Shown: positions 1 to 6,299 of the stretch, in pieces
How the letters are laid out: every line of letters begins with the position of its first letter
Position numbering within the stretch: the first letter of the stretch is position 1
Assembly: GCA_964544145.1 (NCBI GenBank)
Contig: CAZJAT010000045.1
Location: 1 to 7,646 of the forward strand
DNA length: 7,646 bases
Reading direction: 5' to 3'
Source: CAZJAT01 sp964544145
Lineage (GTDB): Bacteria; Hydrothermota; 32-111
The notes under the pieces: generated by a model
Told to the model about the DNA's origin: nothing
Seen by the model: the letters and a program-made list of their open reading frames with translations, nothing else
The model's database searches: none
Program-made: the position numbers and the translations under genes

Positions 1-291
1 TATATGTTTAAAGTATATTGTCACAGAATCATAGATTCCGTTAAAGATGATTCTGCCGTCTATAAATGTAAAATCATTACTGTCACTGAGAATCTTTTCC
101 CTGCTTAATATAAGTAGTGAATTGTCATATATTACCTGGTCAAAATATAGCGTATCATTATTAATTTGTTCAAAAAAATGAATATCCTGTTTTTCATCAG
201 CATTTGAAACTGATTCCGGATTACCGGTTATATCTTCCGCAAAAGTCATAAAGTAGATAAGGGAAAAAAGGATATATAATATCTGTTTCAT
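1..291 (-). CDS. Exported protein of unknown function, N-terminal part only (runs off window edge)
   Basis: An open frame of 97 codons starts with ATG at 291-289 and continues without a stop to the window edge, so the C-terminus is missing. The start overlaps the TGA of the upstream gene in an ATGA arrangement. There is no clear Shine-Dalgarno site, so translation is probably coupled to the upstream gene. The first 18 or so residues (MKQILYILFSLIYFMTFA) form a short basic then hydrophobic signal peptide, with likely cleavage after TFA. The mature part holds alternating hydrophobic strands such as DTLYFDQVI and NSLLILS. This resembles the beginning of the upstream product (DTLYYAELI, NFILLEN), which suggests a paralogous beta-repeat protein. 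I do not recognise a family; export is well supported, function is unknown. Confidence 0.75.
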   Translation of the reverse strand, partial: MKQILYILFSLIYFMTFAEDITGNPESVSNADEKQDIHFFEQINNDTLYFDQVIYDNSLLILSREKILSDSNDFTFIDGRIIFNGIYDSVTIYFKHI

Positions 292-1010
292 TTTGCTGGA
301 ATAGGTTTAACTGATTTTTCATTAAATTGATAAAAAACATCGCCTTTGACTGCTATCGGCACCCCTGCCTGATAAACACCTTTAAACCAAAGGCCGCCGT
401 TATTAAGAATAAAGATACTGTCATGTTTCATTATATAAATTCTGCTGGATGATACAAAAAACCTATTGCAGGATGATGAATATATGGTATCGGGTGTCAG
501 ATTTCGGTCATAGCGTATAAGGAATTGATCAGTAAGAACAAAGAGATTATCATTTAAATCCCTTTCAAGCTGGTTCACATTGCCTGTTAATCTTATTGCA
601 AAGTCACCTTCTGTCTTATTGTTCTTTAAAAAGTCTATAATACCATTTTCTTCATTATATAGATAATAACCATCAGAAATTCTTACAAAATATCTATAAT
701 TGGTTATAAGCGGAATCAATCCCTTTTCCCTGCCATCCTTGCTGATTATATGAATTGCATTATCAGATAACAGATACATTATATTTGAATACACATTTAT
801 ATCTGATGCATAATAGGAAAGCTGTATTCTCCATTGAAAGTTATTGTCATACATTGATAGATAATTATTCTCTAAAAGAATAAAATTATCATTTATAGGA
901 ATAAGTTCGGCATAATACAATGTATCCGTTTTCATTGAAAACGAAAAGAACAATGAACTAATTGCCAGCCAGATTCCTGTCTGTTTGAATATCCTTAATA
1001 TGATTATCAT
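288..1010 (-). CDS. Exported beta-propeller-like repeat protein, function unknown
   Basis: A protein of 240 residues if translation starts at ATG 1010-1008. The N-terminus has basic residues (R8, K11) followed by a hydrophobic stretch (about 13-25), a plausible signal peptide. The rest shows about six repeats of 35-40 residues, each with paired beta strands: about 42-64, 76-93 (NIMYLLSDNAIHIISKDG), 114-131, 155-171, 190-206 and 225-237. This spacing suits an NHL/WD40-like six-bladed propeller, inferred from pattern only. The open frame extends to 1058, but that start puts 16 extra residues before the signal peptide. The chosen start lies inside purF and overlaps its end by 53 bp. No good Shine-Dalgarno is visible, so reinitiation after purF is likely and the exact start is uncertain. 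It overlaps the next gene by ATGA. No catalytic motif is seen; a periplasmic or surface binding role is only a guess. Confidence 0.7.
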   Translation of the reverse strand: MIIILRIFKQTGIWLAISSLFFSFSMKTDTLYYAELIPINDNFILLENNYLSMYDNNFQWRIQLSYYASDINVYSNIMYLLSDNAIHIISKDGREKGLIPLITNYRYFVRISDGYYLYNEENGIIDFLKNNKTEGDFAIRLTGNVNQLERDLNDNLFVLTDQFLIRYDRNLTPDTIYSSSCNRFFVSSSRIYIMKHDSIFILNNGGLWFKGVYQAGVPIAVKGDVFYQFNEKSVKPIPAK

Positions 1011-2376
1011 CAATTTTAACCGGATACTTCCCGCTGAAACATGCATCGCAGAAAACATTGCTATTCATTCCAACACCGTTTATAAGGCCTTCCAGCGACA
1101 GATAATGTACAGAATCTGCACCAATACTGTTTTTTATGTTTTCCATTGATGTTTTATTCGCAATAAACTCATCCTTTCTCTGCATATCAATACCTAAATA
1201 ACAGGGGTATTTCAGGGGAGGAGAATAAACAGCAAAATGAACTTCTTTTGCACCGGCATGTTTCATAATATTAACAATTGATCTTGATGTGTTGCCTCTA
1301 ACAATGGAATCATCTATTAATAATATTGATTTGCCGTCTATTTCTTCTTTAATGGGATTTAATTTCTCCCTCACTGCATCCATTCTGTTCATATTGCCGG
1401 GCATTATGAATGTGCGCCCTGCATATCTGTTTTTAATCAGCCCTTCCCTATAAGGAATATTCAGTTTGCTGGCGCATGAAAGCGCAGCTGTTCTGGATGT
1501 ATCCGGAACAGGCATACATACATCAAAATGCTCCTTACTTTCAATCAGCTCTTCGGCTAATTTTTCACCAAGACGAAGGCGTGCTTTATATACATTTATA
1601 TTATCTATAGTAGAATCCGGTCTTGCAAAATATACCCATTCAAATATGCAGGCATGCTGCTGTTTTTTCTGGACAACCCTTCTCTGCACGTCTTTTTTAT
1701 CTGAAATAAAGATGACTTCTCCCGGTTTTAAATCCTCATACTCATCCATATCCAGTATATCCAGACAAACTGATTCAGATGCAAACACATGCTTATCGCC
1801 TTTTTTACCATATACAATTGGTCTTATTCCATGAGGATCTCTGAATGCGAGAAATCCTTTATCGGCAATATATGCAATCACTGAATACGAACCAACGACT
1901 TCATCAAATACACCCTGTACAGCCCTACAGATACTGTCAAAATCAGCTTTCTTTTCCTGTTCCAGGTGATAAGCAAAGATGTTCAGGATTATTTCTACAT
2001 CCACATCTGAATTAATATATCTGTTATATTCATTCTGCAATTTGTTTTTCAGGAAAAAGTAATTTACTACATTCCCATTGTGTGCCATAATAATACCATA
2101 TGGAGTATTCGTGAATACCGGCTGCGCATTCTCCACTCCGCCTTTGCCGATTGTAGGATAACGAACATGTCCCAGACCCACTTCTCCCTTCATCTTAAGC
2201 ACATCATTATCATTGAAAGCATTTACAACAAGTCCTTCTGCGTGTTTTATATTCAGATGATTATCATATGTAGCAATTCCGCAGCTATCCTGACCCCTAT
2301 GCTGAATCATCTTCAATGCTCTGTAAACATCAACAAAAGCACTTTTTGAACCTGTTAATCCGAATATTCCACACAT
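958..2376 (-). CDS. purF: Amidophosphoribosyltransferase (glutamine PRPP amidotransferase)
   Basis: PurF transfers ammonia from glutamine to PRPP to make 5-phosphoribosylamine, the first committed step of purine synthesis in the cytosol. The product has 472 residues, normal for the family. It begins MCGIFG, so the Ntn nucleophile Cys2 needs only Met removal and there is no propeptide as in Bacillus. Glutaminase motifs follow: GHVRYPT (69-75), AHNGN (98-102) and SDVD (123-126). The phosphoribosyltransferase domain carries the PRPP loop LLIDDSIVRGNTS (352-364). Cys243, Cys392, Cys443 and Cys446 fall where the B. subtilis-type enzyme binds its 4Fe-4S cluster (ACIFEWVYF, YPCYLGID, FCDACFSGKYP), so this is the Fe-S form. 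GGAG (2384-2387) sits 7 nt before the ATG. The start overlaps the end of fmt by 22 bp, so the two are probably cotranscribed and coupled. Confidence 0.98.
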   Translation of the reverse strand: MCGIFGLTGSKSAFVDVYRALKMIQHRGQDSCGIATYDNHLNIKHAEGLVVNAFNDNDVLKMKGEVGLGHVRYPTIGKGGVENAQPVFTNTPYGIIMAHNGNVVNYFFLKNKLQNEYNRYINSDVDVEIILNIFAYHLEQEKKADFDSICRAVQGVFDEVVGSYSVIAYIADKGFLAFRDPHGIRPIVYGKKGDKHVFASESVCLDILDMDEYEDLKPGEVIFISDKKDVQRRVVQKKQQHACIFEWVYFARPDSTIDNINVYKARLRLGEKLAEELIESKEHFDVCMPVPDTSRTAALSCASKLNIPYREGLIKNRYAGRTFIMPGNMNRMDAVREKLNPIKEEIDGKSILLIDDSIVRGNTSRSIVNIMKHAGAKEVHFAVYSPPLKYPCYLGIDMQRKDEFIANKTSMENIKNSIGADSVHYLSLEGLINGVGMNSNVFCDACFSGKYPVKIDDNHIKDIQTDRNLAGN

Positions 2377-3439
2377 ATTTTATCTCCGTTTTTTAATTGA
2401 TGTCCATTTACAAACTCTCTGCCTGTAACAATATTTTTTCCTGTTTCCTGAATTCTTATGATTTCCAATGACCCTCGTCTGCAGTTCATTATCATTTTTC
2501 TGTCTTCAATAATTATATTGCATAAATCACTATTTGTTTCTGTTTCCAGGATTTTACTCTGTCTTAATTTCACATTCCATTTATCTAATTTAGCTTTTAT
2601 TCCAAATTCCGATAATCCGTTGATTGTATTATTTATTCGCTGAGCCTCATCATTACAGTTTATTATTAAATCTTCCTTGCTTATCTTATCCGCATAGCTT
2701 AATTCATCATCATTCTGTTCATAAAGGGATATTTCATCATCCCATTTAAATGATATAAACATCTCCGCTGCCAGTGATATTAATTTATCCTTTAAATCAC
2801 ATGATATTATATTTTTTTCTATGTTTAATGATTTCTGCATAATAATCGGTCCGGCATCCATCTTGGATATCATCTTGAAAAACGTTATGCCTGTTTCATT
2901 TATTCCATTAATAATTGCTCTATTTATGGGTGCTGCACCCCTTAGTTCAGGTAATAGGGAAGGATGTATATTAACAGACATTATCTTCGGAATATTGAGA
3001 ATATATGTTGGTATATAGCAGCCGAATGAAAATATCAGGAAATAGTCAAATTCATGATTTTTTAATGTTTCAATAATATCTTTGAATGATTTGCAATCTA
3101 ATTTAACAGTTTCTATGCCATGCTTTGCTGCAAAAAGAGAAGGGGGAGATTCAATAATCTTTCTCCCCCTTCCGGATTTTCTATNNNNNNNNNNNNNNNN
3201 NNNNNNNNNNNNNNNNNNNNNNNNNNNNNNNNNNNNNNNNNNNNNNNNNNNNNNNNNNNNNNNNNNNNNNNNNNNNNNNNNNNNGCAAAAAGAGAAGGGG
3301 GAGATTCAATAATCTTTCTCCCCCTTCCGGATTTTCTATCCATCCCGGTTATGATCAATGAAGGCAGCCTGTCAGCAGGGAGCAAATCAAGGAAGGCTGC
3401 ACTTACATCATCATTACCAAAATATGCATATTTATTCAT
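2355..3439 (-). CDS. fmt: Methionyl-tRNA formyltransferase, interrupted by a false assembly gap
   Basis: Fmt formylates initiator Met-tRNA using 10-formyltetrahydrofolate. As printed, the frame is broken: the N-terminal part (3439 to 3285) and the C-terminal part (3184 to 2355) are separated by 100 Ns and share a duplicated 55 bp. Removing one copy and the Ns (155 bases) gives 930 bases, an exact 309-residue protein plus stop, close to the usual length of about 310-315. In that protein I see GRGRK (38-42) matching the family's GRGKK loop, the catalytic Asn105-x-His107 in NIHPSLLPELRGAAP, Asp143 in KMDAGP, and a C-terminal OB-like domain with GREFVNG near the end. The start ATG overlaps the end of yajC by 8 bp, with only a weak GAAAG upstream. 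The end overlaps purF. It should be annotated as one intact gene, not as two fragments or a pseudogene. Confidence 0.95.
3130..3184. repeat. Left copy of 55-bp assembly overlap
   Basis: These 55 bases, ending exactly at the first N, are identical to 3285-3339, which begin exactly after the last N. In fmt both encode the same piece (around SGRGRKIIESPPSLF). The match is perfect and ends at the gap edges, as expected when two contigs share a terminal k-mer. Confidence 0.95.
3139..3172. repeat. Perfect 11-bp inverted repeat inside fmt
   Basis: GAAGGGGGAGA (3139-3149) and TCTCCCCCTTC (3162-3172) are perfect reverse complements with a 12-nt loop. The same hairpin occurs at 3294-3327 in the duplicate copy. 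It lies within coding sequence for the GRGRKIIESPPS segment. The G5/C5 runs make it the most stable local structure in this AT-rich region. It may have hindered sequencing or assembly here; a regulatory role is not shown. Confidence 0.85.
3185..3284. other. Scaffold gap of exactly 100 Ns
   Basis: Exactly 100 Ns, the conventional placeholder for a gap of unknown size. The true distance appears to be minus 55 bp, because the flanking contig ends overlap by 55 identical bases and fmt is in frame once they are merged. Confidence 0.97.
3285..3339. repeat. Right copy of 55-bp assembly overlap
   Basis: Identical over its whole length to 3130-3184. It lies directly after the N run and continues without a break into the N-terminal coding part of fmt (TGMDRK and upstream). 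See the fmt entry for the reading-frame argument. Confidence 0.95.
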
Positions 3440-3761
3440 TTACTTTCAGATCGTCAGTATCCTGGATAATTTTTGTAATAGTTGACTTAATAATTTTCAT
3501 TTCAATCTTTGGTGCAACCTCAAGTGTAACTAAATCATCCTTAATCTGAGTAACTTCACCCAAGAATCCCGCCTGTGTAAGGACTTTGTCGCCCTTTTTC
3601 ATCTCATCTAACATTTTCTTGTGTTTCTTTGCTGCTCTCTGCTGAGGTAATATGAACAACAGATATAGTGCAATAAACATCACAATAATGGGTAAAAAGG
3701 TTAAAAGCGGATTTCCCTGCTGTGCCGGTGCCTGTGTAAAAAGCATTGTTTTAATAAGCAT
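3432..3761 (-). CDS. yajC: YajC, Sec translocase accessory membrane protein
   Basis: A 109-residue protein matching YajC in size and layout: a short N-terminus, one membrane helix (about 18-39, PLLTFLPIIVMFIALYLLF), then the hallmark ILPQQRAAKKHKKMLDEMKKGDKV and a small beta-rich cytosolic domain (LTQAGFLGEVTQIKDDLVTLEV). YajC associates with SecDF-YidC at the inner membrane; it is dispensable in E. coli. AAAGGAGG (GGAGG at 3766-3770) lies 4 nt before this ATG. The next in-frame Met is too far from that site to be the start. It is the first gene after a strong promoter and overlaps fmt by 8 bp, so it heads the yajC-fmt-purF operon. secD and secF are not in the window. Confidence 0.95.
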   Translation of the reverse strand: MLIKTMLFTQAPAQQGNPLLTFLPIIVMFIALYLLFILPQQRAAKKHKKMLDEMKKGDKVLTQAGFLGEVTQIKDDLVTLEVAPKIEMKIIKSTITKIIQDTDDLKVNE

Positions 3762-3785
3762 TAAGCCTCCTTTATAAAAAACAAT

Positions 3786-3813
3786 ATCATAGTTATATAT
3801 ACTCCTTTGTCAA
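3786..3813 (-). promoter_or_regulatory. Sigma70-type promoter for yajC-fmt-purF
   Basis: On the minus strand, a perfect -35 TTGACA (3808-3813) is followed by a 16-bp spacer and a -10 TATGAT (3786-3791). The start point should lie near 3779, giving a leader of about 18 nt that contains the AAAGGAGG site of yajC. The -35 overlaps the stop codon of the GNAT gene, so upstream transcription may also read through; no terminator is visible in between. Confidence 0.75.
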
Positions 3814-4607
3814 CCTATAAGCTGAAGCAGAAATAGGTTGGGCTTATAGGGCTTATCCCAATAACTAAAACCCTCCTTCAAAAGCATATCCCTTAACTGT
3901 CTGTGTCTTGAAGGTATAATTATTTCAGCATATTCCTCATTAGAGAGACTCATTATGCACTTTTTCAGATATTTAACATCATCTATTTTGTATCTTGTAA
4001 TATTGACTGCTGAATCATTATGTTTTGCATAAATTTTGAATCCCTTTGCCTGATATACATTGCAGTTGCGGTTGAGCCATTCTATCGCATTATGAGAGTT
4101 TTGGACAAATTTCCACCCTGCTGATATATGTTTCCTGTTCCACGCAAAGTCATTTGCTGATAAATATGCTTTCTTCAATTTCAGTTTGGATGTGTTCTTA
4201 TTTTTTATATGAAGAATGGTATATTTCTCAATGATCTTGAAACCTGCCTTTTTTCCCATATGCAGTGATGCCTTATTATGATAATATGTTGAAAATTCAA
4301 TATCTTTGATTGCCCCTTTTGCCTTCAGCTTTCCTGCCTTTGAAAATACATACTCACTCAGCAATTCACCATATCCTTTACCCTGATATGAGGGCATAAG
4401 CCGCAACCCTTCCAGCCAGAGGACATCTTGGAGTATAGTCATTTTGACTGTGCCGATAACCTGCTTATTGAGAACAGCTACGTAGAATCCACCGTCTATA
4501 AGCCATTCATCAAATACCCTGAATATATAATCATCTTCCCATATCTGGGTGGAAAGTTTCTTTATATCATTTTTATCTGCTGCGCGGGCTTTTCGTATAT
4601 TAAGCAT
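3810..4607 (-). CDS. GNAT-family N-acetyltransferase with uncharacterised C-terminal half
   Basis: 265 residues. Residues 1-135 form a GNAT acyltransferase domain: N-terminal IRKARAADKNDIKKL, the acetyl-CoA pyrophosphate loop QGKGYG (75-80) within GLRLMPSYQGKGYGELL, and the motif B-like NKASLHMGKKAGFKI (111-125). The substrate cannot be told from sequence. Residues about 141-265 are a further domain ending in LLKEGFSYWDKPYK. That ending loosely resembles the last strands of a GNAT fold, so a degenerate second GNAT domain is possible but only inferred. The ATG shares one base with the TAA of the lipoprotein gene (TAATG), with GGAG at 4612-4615. It is therefore likely coupled to that gene. The stop lies under the -35 of the yajC promoter. 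Confidence 0.88.
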   Translation of the reverse strand: MLNIRKARAADKNDIKKLSTQIWEDDYIFRVFDEWLIDGGFYVAVLNKQVIGTVKMTILQDVLWLEGLRLMPSYQGKGYGELLSEYVFSKAGKLKAKGAIKDIEFSTYYHNKASLHMGKKAGFKIIEKYTILHIKNKNTSKLKLKKAYLSANDFAWNRKHISAGWKFVQNSHNAIEWLNRNCNVYQAKGFKIYAKHNDSAVNITRYKIDDVKYLKKCIMSLSNEEYAEIIIPSRHRQLRDMLLKEGFSYWDKPYKPNLFLLQLIG

Positions 4608-5689
4608 TATTCTCCGAAAACTCCTATTTCTTTAACAAGATTAATATTATAATCGGAATTTTCTTTCAATTGCAGTTTAACATATCTTCCGGTTTTATTC
4701 ATCCCGTCAATAAGGTAATATCCTTCAAATTCTTCTGTTTCGGCTGCTGCAGTTCCCCAATCCAATGTATCTGAAGTGATATATACCTCAAAACCGCTTG
4801 CATTATCATCATTTGAACCATCCATTCCGTAAACTGCCAATGCATTGACTGTCTTCTCTGCTTCAAGATCAATAATAAAATATCTTACCATATCATTAAA
4901 AAGCCATTCCCATTCGTGGAATATTTGATTGGTAATTTTTGTAAACACTGAATCACCTTTACCCTCTATATAACAGGGTTTGGCTGCAGAAAGAAGTACC
5001 GGCACTGATGAATTGTATGTTCCTGTATTTACGGAAGAATAAAAATTATATGCAATATCCGTCTGTTTATCTGCTGGAGGATATACTGCTTCAACTCTCC
5101 ATCCAGCGTCAAATCCCTGGAATACATAAGCTTCAATGTCATGAGAAGCGGTTTCTGTCTGCACTCTCCATAAATCATAATAGAATTTCCTGACAGCCAA
5201 TGTATAATATTCGGGAGCACCCATATCACCTATGTCATCACTGTCCCAGCTGAAGGTTACTGTTTCATTATCCTGTTGAGCTGTAGTCCCTCCTTCCCAA
5301 AGTGTTATCTCCGGAATTTCATTATCAATCTCATATGGATAAAATCCCACTGAAACAACAGGTCCGTTAATTGAATCAAGATTTGCTATAACAACATAAT
5401 TTGTTGAATTACCTGTAATAAATGCATCGCCTTTTCTGATAAATTCAAATTCACCATTTTCATCGGTAACTTCCCAGTCATCAGGATCCAAATACCAGTA
5501 ATTGCTGAGCGATAAACCCTGCAATGATACAATCCACATACCCATTTCTTTTTCTGCATATGGAGTACCATCCGGATTAAGCAATGTTCCCCGTATATGT
5601 ACAAGGTCATCTGCTGTATAGTTTGGAGCAAGACCACATGATGAAATTAAGATCACAAGAATAAAAATAATAGGAATTAGTCTTTTCAT
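4607..5689 (-). CDS. Lipoprotein with discoidin-like C-terminal domain
   Basis: 360 residues. A signal peptide (1-17, MKRLIPIIFILVILISS) ends in a lipobox with Cys18 (ISSC), so the mature protein is lipid-anchored; Gly19 is not an inner-membrane retention signal. Residues about 29-105 look like a carboxypeptidase-regulatory-like beta sandwich (IRGTLLNPDGTPY ... TDENGEFEF). Residues about 117-220 resemble a fibronectin type III fold (ETVTFSWDSDD, YYTLAVRKFYYDLW). Residues about 228-360 resemble an F5/8 type C (discoidin) domain: RYFIIDLEAEKTVNALAVYGMD, GFEVYITSD, GRYVKLQL. Such domains usually bind carbohydrates or surfaces; no enzyme motif is seen. GGGGAG lies 5 nt upstream of the ATG. It follows the second LiaF-like gene by 13 nt and touches the GNAT gene, so it is probably in the same transcript. 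Confidence 0.88.
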   Translation of the reverse strand: MKRLIPIIFILVILISSCGLAPNYTADDLVHIRGTLLNPDGTPYAEKEMGMWIVSLQGLSLSNYWYLDPDDWEVTDENGEFEFIRKGDAFITGNSTNYVVIANLDSINGPVVSVGFYPYEIDNEIPEITLWEGGTTAQQDNETVTFSWDSDDIGDMGAPEYYTLAVRKFYYDLWRVQTETASHDIEAYVFQGFDAGWRVEAVYPPADKQTDIAYNFYSSVNTGTYNSSVPVLLSAAKPCYIEGKGDSVFTKITNQIFHEWEWLFNDMVRYFIIDLEAEKTVNALAVYGMDGSNDDNASGFEVYITSDTLDWGTAAAETEEFEGYYLIDGMNKTGRYVKLQLKENSDYNINLVKEIGVFGE

Positions 5690-5702
5690 TATGACTCCCC
5701 TG

Positions 5703-6299
5703 TTAATTATCAGGATTTACATTATTTTCTTCAGCATCCACATCCGCTGTTTCCGGACGAGGTATTTCAATATGAACAGTTTCAACTGTTATGGATCCGA
5801 ATATGGCATTAACTTCAATATTTACAGGTTTAATACCCTGTTTATCATTTAGTGTAGAATTTATTTCACCAATGAATGATGTCTTTTTTTCGGGTATTTT
5901 TGTCTCACCGAATACTGCATTGGAATTGATATGAATAGGTATATTATCAGGAATAAGGACATTAGCTGAGCCGAATATGGCATTAATCTCAACAGATTCT
6001 TTCTCCTTTAATTTATTGAAGTCTGAGAGATCAATATTCCCCGAACCAAAAATAATATTATATTCATTTTCAGTGTCATTAATCTCCATATTGGTTGCAT
6101 TTGAAAAAACAATTGTGCTGGAATCCCTGTGCACAAATCCGCCGAATATTACGGACAAGCCCCAATATATCAAAAGAAATCCGAAGAGTATCCTGAATAT
6201 TGGAATATTGATATTTACATAATTACGGAGAATAAATAATATACCTCCTATAATAAGTAATATACCCCAGAATGCACCGCCAAAAAGTTGAAATTTCAT
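5703..6299 (-). CDS. LiaF-like membrane protein, copy 2
   Basis: 198 residues. Two membrane helices near the N-terminus (about 8-24 and 33-52) form a LiaI/LiaF-type (DUF5668-like) region, followed by a beta-rich domain resembling the LiaF C-terminal domain. The latter has four repeated strands of the form xxAIFGSxxVxIP: 81-91 NIIFGSGNIDL, 105-117, 127-136 NAVFGETKIP and 164-172. The tail is acidic and disordered-looking (ETADVDAEENN). In Firmicutes LiaF restrains the LiaRS envelope-stress system, but no kinase or regulator gene is here, so that role is not transferable. The start overlaps the stop of copy 1 (ATGA) and has AAGGAGG (GGAGG 6304-6308) inside copy 1. About half of its first 100 residues match copy 1 in an ungapped hand alignment. 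Confidence 0.85.
   Translation of the reverse strand: MKFQLFGGAFWGILLIIGGILFILRNYVNINIPIFRILFGFLLIYWGLSVIFGGFVHRDSSTIVFSNATNMEINDTENEYNIIFGSGNIDLSDFNKLKEKESVEINAIFGSANVLIPDNIPIHINSNAVFGETKIPEKKTSFIGEINSTLNDKQGIKPVNIEVNAIFGSITVETVHIEIPRPETADVDAEENNVNPDN

Noticed and set aside
1466..2349. Plus-strand open frames of 122 and 89 codons opposite purF
   Set aside because: They lie entirely antisense to a well-supported purF, have no family resemblance and no convincing ribosome binding site.
2355..2981. A separate 208-residue formyltransferase-like gene starting at an internal Met
   Set aside because: The frame continues upstream through the FSFGCYIP segment and joins the N-terminal part of fmt; the internal Met is residue 102 of the merged protein.
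3130..3339. 55-bp direct repeat as an attachment site, transposon target or CRISPR-like repeat
   Set aside because: Both copies abut the N run exactly and collapsing them restores fmt in frame, so an assembly overlap explains it better.
4607..5689. Minus-strand alternative frames of 66 and 83 codons within the lipoprotein gene
   Set aside because: They are frame shadows of the lipoprotein, which has a clear lipobox, ribosome binding site and domain pattern.
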